Source: Heloderma charlesbogerti (Eukaryota; Chordata; Lepidosauria; Squamata; Helodermatidae). From it: a stretch of 64,000 nt of DNA. Location of the stretch: contig JANEZZ010002667.1 of assembly GCA_026122225.1 (NCBI GenBank), forward strand, positions 434,001 through 498,000, given 5' to 3'. The notes under the pieces were generated by a model. It was not told the DNA's origin. It saw only the letters and a list, made by a program, of their open reading frames with translations, and did not search any database. Shown here one piece after another: positions 34,956-46,349 of the stretch. Position 1 is the stretch's first letter. The number at the start of each line of letters is the position of its first letter. Both the position numbers and the translations under genes were made by a program.

Positions 34956-36621
34956 CAACCAAAATTATTGGTTATCTTTGGAATGTGTGAGAGAGGAAGA
35001 ATGGAGTAAATGGCCTCAATGTTGACTAAATTTTCAGGTCAGACAACAGGACAATGGGTTATATCCAATGTTACGATAGTGGAAAAATGACAAGAGTTGG
35101 TGTTGTTCTGCCAGTGGTTTCACAGCCTCTAGCAAAATGACTAGCACAACTAGCACAAGCAACATCAAGTCTAATGAAGTTGTAATGAGTTGCGGAATGC
35201 CTACATTGTGGGAGAACTTGTGCAACAGCTTGCAGAATGGCTTGCGCAAGCTGTATTGGATTTGCCACTTGCGCAAGGATGGAGAAGGGCTTTTAGCAAG
35301 CGGTAGGAGGTTTGCACTAGTGGAATGATACCACTGGATGTAACCCGGTAACAGCAGATCTCCACTGAAATCAGTGGCTCAGTAAATTGAGTCCCTTGCA
35401 GACCTGAAGTTCTGAAGTGACTGTTGGTACTGGGATCACACTTTAACTTAGAAGTGTTCCTGACTTGGAAGGGAAAGGTTCTGAACATTTAAAACACTGA
35501 AGCAGCACCGTTAATGTTGATGTGCCCCCTTCTTTGGGGCAACTGCCCACATTGCATCCCCCGCCCACAGCTTTGGAGCTAGAGGCAATGAACTTCATGG
35601 ATGAGTGTGATTTGGACCTGGCTCTTCTTGGTCTAAGTCCAAGAGTGTTGTATTCTGTATAGCTTTATAACCTCCATCTCTCAGGTACAAGTCTGTCAAA
35701 CTTTCAGCAGCCTTACATTTCTCAAAAGCTTGAAAATTCATCATTGCTTTGCTAGGTTTGGCAGCTATGTGCCATAATGCTAGTACGGGTGTCTGTTGCT
35801 GTAGAACTGAAAGGCTAAATACTGACTACTTGTGTTGAATTGTTGTTTAATTTTTCCTTTGGGAGAAGGATGTAGCTAGACCCTTAAAAGATTCGGGCCC
35901 AGGCCCGTAAGACAAAAAGCTGCATAAAATTTGCATATGTTGATTTATATGTATATCTGCAAATGTAAAAATAATGTACTTAAATTTCATAGGAGGCAAA
36001 GCCAGCCAGCTAATTTCTCATCCAAATAATCTCAAATAAAATAAATCATTCAATTAATTTGCACCCTGCCCCAGTTCATCCCAAACCAATGGAAAAAAGT
36101 TTTTTCTAAGCTTAATTGCCATGCAGGGAAAGATTGGTGTGTGTGTTGCAGCATGTGGGGAGGGAAGAGTTAACCCTTTCCTCCTTAGCTGCACTCCCCC
36201 TTGAAAATTACACCCTTTATGGCAATTAAGGTAAGAAGAAAACTTCCCATTGGCACCAGTGGACACTCAGGGCTCTGGGAATAGATCTGGGGCCCTGAGA
36301 AATAGATTCAAGGTCAGGGCCCCATGTTCCCAGGCCTTGCAATGCTCCTGGAGAGTGTGGTAGAGAAGCAGAACTGCAACTAACCTAGTGTGCAAGGGGA
36401 AGGTTGCATATAGCCTGGCAACCTGTCCCAGTAAAACAGAGCTTGGAAGGACAGACCTGGTTCAGCTGAAATGATCTGTTTGTATTCATTGCAGTGAGGG
36501 CTCAGCTTGACCTCAAATAAATGGAAGAAAGGGAACTTCTGTTCTTGTTTGCTGCACTTTTTCCAAATGCCCCGGATTAACAAGTGTTTCCCCTCTTTGG
36601 GTTGTAAAGGAAAAACCATCA
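34956..36621. other. Intronic sequence with a possible third hAT-like fragment
   Basis: Bases 35868-36000 resemble the left end of the large hAT-like family: ggatgtagctagacc, then cttaaaagattcgggccc and aggcccgtaaga, compared with cttaaaagatcctgggc in copy B. The match fades quickly, so it is only a fragment. Nothing else is assigned. Confidence 0.4.
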
Positions 36622-37042
36622 CTTAAGGGCACAGTCCTATTGATTGCACCCTCAATGATCAGAAACTCCTGAATTTGGAGGCTTCTGATCATCCAATGCA
36701 GGGTAGGAGGAGCGGCAGACACAATCTTCACCTCCTGTCCTATATATTTCACTAGACAGGCGTTTTAGTCCATGTAGCGATGGCACTTCAGAGGGGGAGG
36801 GAGGGAGGCTGGAAGAAACTCAGGATAGTTTGTATCCTGGCGTTTTCAGTCTTCTCCCCACCCTGCCCACTGGAAAACCCATTTTTCTCCCTCTCCAAGG
36901 TTGATTTTCTGACTTCAGAGTCCAGCTGGTGCGGGGTGGGGGTCGGATCTATGACTCCCCCTTCTGAGGTCAGAGCAGGGAATCCCTAGTATCCTATGGT
37001 CCCTCAGACAATTGTCTAGGAGCCATAGGATTGCTCCCTAAG
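36622..37042. mobile_element. Inverted-end repeat, probable non-autonomous DNA transposon
   Basis: The left end ttaagggcacagtcctattg pairs with the right end read backwards (cttagggagcaatcctatgg). Text near the right end (gtctaggagccataggattg) is shared with 5745-5795. No coding region and no clear target duplication. Confidence 0.5.
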
Positions 37043-37479
37043 TTGCTGAATATAAGCATAACTTTTTTATGTACATTCACAAAGTTCTCTAAGGTGCAAA
37101 AATATAAACTGGATAGTATACTCTTGGTGAAGACTGATTTTATGGGGACTGATGTAAGTGACAAAACATAAGAAATGTGACTGCTGTGAAAAAGTAATGA
37201 AGAATCAAACTCACAGTTTGCAAAGGAACCTTATTTTTAAAAACAGCAACTTCTAGTTGAAGCCATGAGAATAAACAATTGGTAAGAAATGCTATAGCAG
37301 GGTAATAAGGACCTCTGAGATTTTTGCCAACATATTTATCAACCAACCAGCTGCCGCAAAACTTTTCATGAAAAATAGTTTTAGCTCTTCAGAGTGTGTG
37401 TTTAAATGAGCAGAATAGTTAACATTGTTAATACCTTGCTTAAAATATGGGTGTAGTTGAACTACATTGTAAAAAAAAT

Positions 37480-37576
37480 CTCCTCCTCCTCCTCCTCCTC
37501 CTCCTCCTCCTCCTCCTCCTCCTCCTCCTCCTCTTCTTCTTCTTCTTCTTCTTCTTCTTCTTCTTCTTCTTCTTCT
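37480..37576. repeat. Compound trinucleotide microsatellite (TCC)n(TTC)n
   Basis: About 17 TCC repeats pass directly into about 14 TTC repeats, a pure 97-base polypyrimidine tract. The open frames across it (poly-Gly or poly-Arg) are artefacts of the repeat. Confidence 0.97.
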
Positions 37577-38245
37577 AACAGTTGAGATTCCTACCAATTT
37601 TCTCTTGCTAAAGAGAATGTTCAAGTATAGGCTTTTATGTCCCAAAGCTTCCAGTGGCCACATTTTCCACATAGCTGCGCTGGTTTGATGCCAGCTCCAT
37701 AGAATAAACACAGACTTAACACTTGTCTGGAATAAATTTTAAGGCTACAATTATTCTATTTTTTGAAAGCAGAAGAAACATTAGAAATGTAACAGTTAAA
37801 ACAAGAACAAACTGGATGTGCACAATTCCATCACTGCCAATTTTTAAGAACTATAAATAGGAATATTTGTAAAGAAGCAAATGAGGATTTTCTCTCTCCT
37901 TCTGTATATGGCAAAGGTTGGCAAATGCTTTTGGTTTATGGAAATAAAGTACGGACTGTCGTCTATAAACTCAAAGAGATGTTGCCATATAATGTATAAT
38001 GCTGGCTGTTTTATATCTGAAAGGCAAGTATAATAGAATAGTTAAATGTCAGACTGTGCCAAGAAGGGCATTTATTAATGATATAATTGCCAACAAAATT
38101 TTGCAAGATGCAGAAATGTGTGCTATTATTGTGTTCCCTAACTAGCATGCATAGAGAGGCTGAGCTAGAAGTGAATTTTGATGATGCGTATTTAATGAAG
38201 AGGTAGTTGGTGCCAGGCTTTTAACATACCTCCTTCTATATCTTC

Positions 38246-38248
<3 letters not shown>

Positions 38249-38332
<84 letters not shown>

Positions 38333-38357
38333 GTATATGTGTGTGTGTGTGTGTGTA
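38249..38357. repeat. Compound dinucleotide microsatellite (TC)(TA)(CA)(GT)
   Basis: A (TC)n run to about 38287 is followed by (TA)n to 38308, (CA)n to 38332, a short spacer and (GT)n to 38356. The CA and GT blocks are reverse complements of each other and could extrude as a hairpin. Confidence 0.95.
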
Positions 38358-38390
38358 TTGTTGTTGTTGTTCAGTCGTTCAGTCGTGTCC
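38358..38390 (-). mobile_element. Tiny BovB-type 3' tail fragment
   Basis: Read on the minus strand this is ggacacgactg, a second cgactg, then (CAA)n. It corresponds to the end of the BovB at 23590-26620 (gaggcgactgaatg, then (CAA)n). It is only 33 bases and directly abuts the compound microsatellite. Confidence 0.55.
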
Positions 38391-39564
38391 ATATATGTAT
38401 GTATGTATATATGGAAGTGTTTGTCCGTATGCCTTCCATTGACTCGAAAACAATACATCTGATTGTTATGAAACTTTCAGGATTTGTTCTGCCTCTCTCA
38501 GGGAAGATTTTAGGCACAGTGAATTTTTTTGTCCACGATCAGGTATTCAACCTGTATTATCAGATAGATATAGCAGGGGGCGGGGGAAGGGAGCAAGTTG
38601 CCGAGGTAATGGAAGAAGAATGTTGGCAGTTTATGTGGGGAGAGGGGGAGAGACGGAAGAGCAGAGAAGAATGGAGTCATGGCTGACAGAGCGGGAGCCT
38701 CAAGACAGTCCTCAGGAGATGAAGTACAGACCCCTCCCTCAGAGGGCTATGGGAGTCACCATGGCAGGGGCTGTGCCTAGGGGCCACAGCAAGCATAATG
38801 TGTCCAACTCTGGCAGCTGTGTAAGTTTTCTTGAAGCCTTCACTGTATCCAACTCTGATATGTGTGTAAGGCTTTGTTGTATCAAACTAAAGGGCTCTTC
38901 CCAACCCGTGCGAAGCCAGTCCATTTGCTAGTTTTATATAAAAGCTTTTTCATGCAAAAATACTGAAATGAGAGTTCTTAATGTAGAACTTTTGCCAGGA
39001 TCCAAAGCGGGGTTGCCAACAAAGTTTGTCCATGTATACACAGGGATTGGCAACATTGTCTTGCCAATGGTGGCCCCTCATAGCCCATGGAATGCTCCTC
39101 TGGAAGATCTTAGCTGTTTGGCAAGAGCGCAGGGGCTGCCACTGGCAGCAGGGAGACTGAAAAGAAGGGTGACTGTGCAGCCTTTGGATCCTAGCCTTCA
39201 ATGTTTATATATTGATATGTTTACTTAGAGAACATTCGTTATTGTTTGCTTAGAGAACATTAGTTATTGGGTGGTTTAGAAATGTAATAAATAAAGGCTG
39301 GGCACTTTCTATTAAGTGCAAAATATCAAGGCGTACCCAGTCCTTAGAACAAAGTGTGTACACAAGGGTACGAGAACAAGAAAATTCTGTACATTTTAAT
39401 AAATTGATCTAAGTCTTGACTGTAGGAAAAATGGTAGAAAAAAATAGACTTTTGTTTATTGGTCATTTGCCTTATGATGGCATAGTAAATTCATACTAAA
39501 ATTATTTGGAGGCTTTTTGACACTAATTATTTGTATAAGAAGAAGTAATACTAAGAAGTAATAC
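38391..39564. other. Intronic sequence, nothing assigned
   Basis: A (GTAT)n-like stretch at 38391-38412 is followed by non-coding sequence without recognisable elements. A 14-base unit agaagtaatactaa is duplicated in tandem at about 39540-39567, just before the SINE. Confidence 0.4.
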
Positions 39565-39838
39565 TAAGAGAGCCAGTGTAGTGTAGTGGTGAGAGTGACG
39601 GACTGGGAGCCGGGAGATCCGGGTTCTAGTCCCCACTTGGCCATGGAAGCTCACTGGGTGACTTTGGGCCAGTCACAGACTCTCAGCCCAACCTACCTCA
39701 CAGGGTTGTTGTTGTGAGGATACAACGGTGAGGAGGAGGATAATGTAAGCCGCCTTGAGTTCCTTGCGAGAGGGAGAAAGGCGGGGTATAAATGCAATAA
39801 ATAAATAAATAAATAAAATAAGTGTCAGATCCATAATA
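39565..39838 (+). mobile_element. tRNA-derived squamate SINE with (AATA)n tail
   Basis: Head gagccagtgtagtgtagtgg (box A), then ccgggttctagtcccc (box B), body with gaagctcactgggtgac and gggccagtcacagactctc, tcacagggttgttgttgtga, and 3' end aagccgccttgagttcc and ggcggggtataaatgcaat, followed by (AATA)n. It is well preserved. The internal promoter is plausible, but this is a retroposon, not a tRNA gene. Confidence 0.85.
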
Positions 39839-39958
39839 CTATGAGGATGCATCCAGAATACTAAGGGTTGGATCCAGAACCTTCCTTCGCCAAGAATCTG
39901 CCCAATTTTGGGAGTATCCTATTATATTCAGCAGAGTTTCCTGACTCTCTGGCTGGGC

Positions 39959-40299
39959 TTGGATGATCAGCGAGGGAAACAACACAGCGTTGGTTGTGTT
40001 TCCCACCTCCATGCATGCTGGTCGTGTGACCCAAATTACCGTACTTACCTGTGCTGCAGGTTGCCGTGTTGTCCAAATCCAGTGAGGACATAGTAACTTT
40101 TCACCCACCCTACAACCATGGCTTGCAGTAGGTGTTGTAGGATGAGTGAAAAGTCACTATGCCCACTGCGCGTGCCGTGTTCGGATGATACGGCAACCCA
40201 TGATGTGGCATGGGTAATTAGGGTAATCATGGTTGCGCAACTGGCACGTGCGGGGGAGACAACTGAGACGGTGTTGTTTCCCCACTGATTGTCTGAACC
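39959..40299. mobile_element. Fold-back MITE, copy 2 of the 1938-2285 family
   Basis: Left end cttggatgatcagcgaggg with GAAACAACAC pairs with the right end read backwards (ggttcagacaatcagtggg then GAAACAACAC). The inner inverted pair cacccaccctacaacc and ggtgttgtaggatgagtg is conserved. It is better preserved than copy 1. Confidence 0.75.
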
Positions 40300-41372
40300 T
40301 GGCCTCTGTATAGTATTTTCAAAGGGGTGGAGGGGCTGCCATTTGAAGAAGGGATGGAGAAGTCCACTTCTATCAGCACAGTTGGTCCAGTGTAAATCTG
40401 GATCTGAGTCTAAATACTAAATTCTCAAGATGAAAGAATTTACCTGATTATCCTCATGTGTTCTGCCACAAAAGTTCATTTTGGGAACAAAAGCAATGAA
40501 AAAAGTGATGCTAATGAAAATAGAGAAATGAGCTGCTTCTACTTGATTGGTAACTTAATACCCCCCCATCTCCTTAAATTATTTGGATTGCAGTTCCTAT
40601 ATATGTCAGTGAAGATGTCAGGGGAATTTGAGAAATACTGGATGTGTATGTGATTCACTTTCCTGATCTTCATAGCATTATATCCAGTCCTCATGCCCGG
40701 GGACTTTTTAAAAGGTAAATGTATTAAGTGTTTTGTTACTAATGATGGAATGAGCACTATCCAATCGGAACAGTTTCAGTGCCACAGTCCTACAAAATGC
40801 CTATTTGCAAAAGGAGTTTTTGCTAGAGGAGTTAAAACACCATTTTCTCAGCAACAAAATATCACAGATATTATTGGGAGAACAGGATTTTCTTGCAATA
40901 GAAGATATCAGGGTCCCTGCAAATATGGAGTAAAGGCTGCAGATTGCACTAACAAACAAATTGTCTACAAAGGCTCTTACATTTTGTTGAATTCATCAGC
41001 TAAAATATTTGTATTTATTGGTTCACCAAAATTCTCTGCAGTTCATAAGATTTTTTTTTTTTTTACGTGGTGCATTATGTTTGGGATACCATAGACACTT
41101 AGAATTCTGGTTGCTCATACAATTCATTTAACTTTGTGATACTTAGAAATGGTGAAAGCCTTGTTCATACTAGCTGGAGGAATGGGACATCTATTGCAAA
41201 TGGTGGCATTTCCATGTGGGAGTGAGTGGGGTACTACTCTGAAATATAGACAACAACCTGGATTCAGAGTTTTTGCTCCGAGTGATTAGTCCTAGTTCTT
41301 AGGAGTCATGGGTACCTTCCAAGTGGAATGACTTGTCCCCTGACTTGCCCCCTGACTTGCTAAACCATAGTG
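40300..41372. other. Intronic sequence with a 133-codon open frame
   Basis: An open frame at 40693-41094 (+) encodes a Cys-containing peptide. It matches nothing I recognise, is AT-rich and ends in a poly-T-encoded Phe run. I consider it chance. No repeat is recognised. Confidence 0.35.
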
Positions 41373-41509
41373 CAGCCTTCCTCAACCTGGTGCCTTCCAG
41401 ATATTTTGGGCTATAACTCCCAGCATGCCTAACCACTGGCCATGCTGGATGGGGCTGATGCAAGCTGAAGTCTAAAACATTTGAAGGACACCAGGTTGGG
41501 GGAAGGCTG
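41373..41509. mobile_element. Palindromic hAT MITE, 137 bp
   Basis: Begins cagccttcctcaacctggtg and ends ccaggttgggggaaggctg, with inner arms ggctataactcccagcatgc and gggctgatgcaagctgaagt. Same family and length as 22497-22632. The flanks do not show a clear duplication. Confidence 0.85.
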
Positions 41510-42173
41510 TTGTGATGTTCCTGCCCTGGGTTCTGCCTTCTCCAGCTTCCACTTGATGAAACTGAGAAGAAAAACCCCTCAGGACCTCTGCCTCTGCTAG
41601 GTCAAACAGACATACAATATGATTAATTGGTTCCCTCTACCCAATACAGGAGAAGTAACAAGGAAATAAGTTTTTTTCTGATGGCAGTGCAATAAGACAA
41701 ACCAGCATATGAGACTTTTTAGTTATAATAAAACAAATAAATTTATTTAAGACAAGACGAATTATATATTATTATTAATCAATCTATGCTTGGTCCTAAC
41801 CTACCTACCTTCTTTACCCCTTCTAAATCCTGTTCCCCAAACCCCACTCACTAGATGTAGCTTCCTCAATCCCTAGGGCCCTATCTAACTTCTGTCAGTT
41901 CATTCCTTTTATAACCTCAGAATCTTCACACACACTCACACAACCTTTCTCTAACACACTCTATTAACCCGATCGTACCTGGGTCTCATTTAACAATGCA
42001 AACACATACATTAATATAACAGACATATGTTATAGCTGCACTATGGGATCTTAAACCATGGGGAGAAGCACCAGGACTGCACACTCCCCCCCCCTCACCT
42101 TAGCACTCTGATTCTGGTTAGCTTAAACTACAGATCTCCATTATATCCAAAATGGTGGCCATGGTATAATGTT
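41510..42173. other. Intronic sequence, nothing assigned
   Basis: AT-rich and non-coding, with a C-run at about 42085. No recognisable repeat or exon. Confidence 0.35.
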
Positions 42174-42181
42174 GGTTTACC

Positions 42182-42596
42182 TTAGGGGTGGGCAACCTTT
42201 ACACCCCTGAGGGCTGCGCGCAGACCCACACATACCCACACACATTTCTCACTCCACTCTGTATCCTGCTCCAGATTGCTGGAAGGAGGGAGAGTCTTTA
42301 ACATTGCTATCGTTCCAGCAATAATGGTGAGAAAGAAGATGCACAAGGACAACTGTTCCTGTGCACCCTGTTTCTCAGTAGAATTGAGCTCCCATCAGCA
42401 AGCTGTAGTTTGGTGTGCTGGTGGGAGCCTGTTTTTGCTGTGTAATATGGTTCACCAGGATGACCCTCACTGCATGCTCTGTTTGATGGTGGTAGCAAGA
42501 GGAGGGGGGAATTGAGAGGTAGGGCACCTGTGGCAAGCTGCACAGGTGGCTCCTGAGGGTTGCATGCAGCCTGAGGGATGTGGATCGCCCACTCTT
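42182..42596. mobile_element. hAT-like non-autonomous element, 415 bp
   Basis: Left end taggggtgggcaacc pairs with the right end read backwards (agagtgggcgatcc), and gagggctgcgcgcag pairs with ctgcatgcaaccctc. The flanks ggtttacc (42174-42181) and ggtttact (42597-42604) agree at seven of eight positions. No transposase. Confidence 0.75.
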
Positions 42597-42789
42597 GGTT
42601 TACTAACTAGGATCTTAAAACACACCTAAACCATGGTTTAAGATCCTGCTATAGTTTTAACAAGGTGGGAATATTACATCTGAACCAGGCCATTGTCTGT
42701 ACTGAGCAAATCATCGTTGAATCAATTTCCTTAGCTCTTCAGTCACTCTGCTTGGAAGGTGATGACCAGGTCTCATTGGTATTTCTTTA

Positions 42790-42985
42790 TAAGAACATAA
42801 GAAGAGTCATGCCAGATCAGATCAAGGGGTCCATCTAGTCCACAGAGTGGCTGACCGACTGTAGATAGGAAACCCACAAGCAGGACATGCAACAGCACCC
42901 TCCCACCCATGTTCCCCAGTAATTGGTGTACATAGGCATACTGCCTCTGATGAGGCACCTCCCCTAGGTCAGGTTCAGGACCTAA
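42790..42985 (-). mobile_element. CR1-clade LINE 3' UTR (minus strand)
   Basis: Reverse complement of the TTCTTATG-tail family: aagaacataagaagagtcat, ggtccatctagtccacagag, ggaaacccacaagcaggaca and ggcatactgcctctgatg. 5'-truncated. Confidence 0.75.
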
Positions 42986-43491
42986 GAGAGTATCAATGAC
43001 CAAAGGTGGATGTGCTATAAGCTGTGATCAAGAATCTTAACAGAATTAAGTGAACTGATCGCTTACTGTATAGATATGTTTTTAACTACCTGTTGCCAGT
43101 ATCAGACTGTTTGGTTTTGTCAAGGATCAGGAAACATCTATTTTTACAGCTTAGTCTGTCATAATAAATATTTTGCATCTAATGGCCTTGGGAAGAGGTT
43201 GTCACTAAACAGTAACACATGGAACTCTTTTTAACTAGCCTAATTTGAGAATTGTAAAATCAACCAGATTATTGAGGTCTTTTCTTTAAATATGACTCTG
43301 CTCACTACTTCTTCATTAAATGTGATGTTTCATTATTGTTACTTTGGGATTTAAATTTCATTTACAGGAGCTCTTAGTAACAGTTGCTTAGTAACCCACA
43401 CACATTTTTTAGAAGCAGGCTGATTTGTGGTGATAAAGTGTTAGTATTAAATTGAGAGATAAGCAAATATTTTTGGAGGCATTCCATAGAT

Positions 43492-43806
43492 CAGAAGCAG
43501 TCAACCTGTGGCCTTTGGCCTGCATTTCATGCAGCCCTTGTCCCAATTTCAGAAGCCCTCTGCATGCAGTCAGTTGAGATCTCTGGCAGGAGCTCTCTGT
43601 TCCTTCCCTGGTAGCCTGCTGCTTGGGAAGGAAGAGGAAGGGAGAGAACAGGGGTTGGCAGAAAGACAAAGGGGGGGATCTGCTCACTGTTGGTTCTGGC
43701 CCTGCTTACTTCTGGCTTCGGTCACACCCACCACTGATATGTGGCCCCCGACAGATTACCCACAAGGGAATGTGGCCCTCGATATTAAAAAGGTTGCCCA
43801 CGCCTG
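43492..43806. mobile_element. Possible hAT-like element related to 42182-42596
   Basis: Left end cagaagcagtcaacctgtgg pairs with the right end read backwards (caggcgtgggcaacc), and the body carries ggcctgcatttcatgcagcc. The flanks ccatagat and ccatacca agree only at the first five bases. Family membership is an inference from the shared GGGCAACC-like terminus. Confidence 0.5.
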
Positions 43807-43989
43807 CCATACCAGTTGTTTTTATCGCTTTTAATATTTTAACTGTTTTTATGTATTTTATTGCTTGGAAAGAAGGCTTCTGCCCTGAAAGGCAGCCAAG
43901 AAATGTTTTAAATAAATACAATAAATAGTCTGATTCCATCAGTTTTTACTTTTGAGGCTGTGCTGCTGGATTGTAAAATACAGGAATGA

Positions 43990-44215
43990 TCCATTTTATT
44001 TATTTATTTATTTCCTTAATTGCCCATCTGGCCAGTCACCTGGCCACTCTGGGTGATGCGCAGCAATACAACAGTTTTAAAACAATAAAATTCTACATTA
44101 AAACATCATATTTCCAAAAATTCCCTAACCCACCCCAAGTGCCTGCCTGAACAACCACGGTTTTAAACATCTACCACGGGTGTAGCGCCTGTGGGTGGAG
44201 ACATTGCTGTAAGAC
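43990..44215 (-). mobile_element. L2-like LINE 3' end (minus strand)
   Basis: Starts tttatttatttatttccttaa on the + strand (first 20 bases), with gccactctgggtgatgcgca, an A-rich stretch and gcctgcctgaacaaccacgg. This is the usual reversed 3' UTR and C-terminal end of L2-like LINEs. No frame is intact. Confidence 0.5.
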
Positions 44216-46064
44216 TTAATAGAGCCCTGTTTTCTTCACCCTGTCCTTAGTGCATGCATACATAGTGCATCGTGTCACTATGGAGGTTGAGAGGTCTGTT
44301 GTGTCACTATGGAGATTGAGAGGTCTGTGCATGCACACTTCCCCTTCTCATCCTGCCCTTCCTCTCACCCTGGTGCAAGTGACTTTGAGTATGAGTAGCT
44401 TGCACCAAGCCAGAAGGGTAGTTTTGATGAGGATATGGGAGGTGCACATAGACTTTCCGGTTTCTATAGTGGTCCAGCACATTGTGTGTACATGCGCATA
44501 TACACAGCACGGAAGGGGAGAGGGGCAATGTGGCTCTATTGTGTGAACTCTGCAGTGATCCCTGAATGCAGGTGCTGCGCATGCGCTAGAATGGTTCATG
44601 TCCACGATTTGTTTTATTAAAAACTACATTATGCATATGTTAAAATAGATTCTTTCCAGGTGTCTATTCTTTAAACATTGCTAAGCTGCCAAAAGACATG
44701 TCCCATGGTTGAAACCTGTGTTCTATAAAAGTTAAGAGTAGAAGGGGCTGAGGGCAAAGTAAAACTTTTGAATCTCCTCTCAGTTTAGACAGGATTGGGC
44801 TTGCACTGAAGAGAGGTGGATGACCGTTCCCTTGGAAGGAGTCAACGAGACATTTAAGCAACAAGTCAAAGATGATGCCTACTCGCAGCAATTAGGCTGC
44901 TGATAGGTTTTTACCAACCTTAAATTATTCCATGGGCAATCCAATTTCATCTTACAATTTGCCTTAAATCCTTCTCTGTTGTTCTGTTAAGCTCACTTCT
45001 GCTTTAAAGTAGAAGACTCAATCCACCATGGGAAGTTGGCATTTACACTCCTGGAAAAGCAAGAAACACGAATAGCTATTGTCTGTTTAGAATTGTTCAT
45101 TGCTCTGGGCAACAATGAATAACAGCCTCAGAAAATTGGATAGCTGCCATTTTTAGGTGGGGTACATCTCGTGCATTTATTTCATGTTTTGGGAAGTGAG
45201 ATCTTGATGTTGCCTGAAGCCATGTGGGTTCCCTGTGGATTACTTCCTAAAAAAAATATGCTCTCTTAGGAAATTAATAGCTTAGCAAGAGAAGGACAAG
45301 AGATTTATGCTTGTATTTTCATTTTTGAAGTTGGTGTTCCCTTAATCACCTGCCAAGCTCACCACTGGATCCAAAGCATTCAAAAGCCGTTGCTACTAGA
45401 AGTGGCTGTGGAATACAGGCGTAACTGGTACTGCGTGCTGTGTTGCCTGCCCCCTCCTTTACTTTTTTAAAAAACAAACTATTCTGAAACTTACTCTTCT
45501 AAAGAAAAAAAAAACAACCCCAACCCCATAGCTGATGAAAACAGCAGGGTGTTATGCTCCGTCTGCTTCACAATGCTAATAGGAAGTAGGAAAAAACATG
45601 AGGGTTTGAAATGGATTAGGTATATTTCTCTTTCAGTGAGCCTTTATACACATTAGAAAGAAAACCGACATCAAGAAGAGATTATTTGTTCTGTGTATTT
45701 ATAAACATGAATTTACTGTTTAAAATACAATGGATTCATTTTATCAGGTATTGCTTCAGCACAAGCCCTATTAATTTCCTTGAAGCTTGGATAGTAGCTG
45801 CACTGAGTGGATTATGCTTCCCATCATTGCTCAATTTTTATTCAAATATATTCAGAGAGAAATCTCTCCTTTATGTCATCTAAATATAGATTCTCACAGT
45901 TGCATCAGAAGACCCCTCCTCTTGGCTCAAAATCCTTCAGCATCTTTTGCAGTGACATCTTGAAAATGCTTCAATTCGGGGCTTTCCGAATACTTATATT
46001 GTTAAATATTTAATGTAACGAAATGTGTGTTTAAAATTTGCATTCAATGCATCTATTTCCTTAA
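44216..46064. other. Intronic sequence, nothing assigned
   Basis: Non-coding sequence. An imperfect direct repeat tcactatggaggttgagagg and tcactatggagattgagagg lies at about 44276-44325. No gene, exon or known repeat is recognised. Confidence 0.35.
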
Positions 46065-46349
46065 AATGTTCACACTCCACTTCTCAATATAAAAATTCCC
46101 AAGGCAGCTTACAGTGTGTAAAATCCAACGTAAGTCCTATTTACAGTAGATCCCATTCATTATAATGGGTCTACTCCAAACAGAACTTATGTTGGATTTT
46201 ACGCAGTATATTTTAAAACAAAATAAAACGGCAAGATTTCCCACCACAGAAGCAGCTAAATTCTCTAGAGATGTTTAAAACCACTAAAAGCTTATGAAAA
46301 CAATTGTGTTTACCTGGTGTCTAAAGGTAATCAAATTTGATGTCAGATG
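46065..46349 (-). mobile_element. L2-like LINE, second copy, 3' end (minus strand)
   Basis: Reversed L2-like 3' UTR and C-terminus (cacttctcaatataaaaatt, aaggcagcttaca, tgtttacctggtgtctaaag). It continues at 47371-47885 after the CR1 insertion. A palindrome (46116-46204) lies inside it. Confidence 0.6.
46116..46204. repeat. 89-bp palindrome inside the L2-like copy
   Basis: The left arm gtgtaaaatccaacgtaagt pairs with the right end read backwards (gcgtaaaatccaacataagt), and gtagatcccattcat pairs with ataatgggtctac. This is probably a small MITE with no protein. Confidence 0.7.

Noticed and set aside
35868..36270. Complete third copy of the large hAT-like element
   Set aside because: Only the first 60-130 bases resemble the left end of copies A and B, and I could not find a matching right end, so it is listed as a fragment.
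37292..37711. Minus-strand frame with poly-Arg and poly-Gly
   Set aside because: It is the translation of the (TCC)n(TTC)n microsatellite.
39955..40305. 8-bp duplication around the fold-back MITE
   Set aside because: Candidate flanks ctggctgg and ctggcctc agree only in the first five bases, so no duplication is claimed.
40693..41094. 133-codon Cys-containing open frame
   Set aside because: AT-rich, no recognised motif, ends in a Phe run encoded by poly-T, and has no splice or promoter context. Probably chance.
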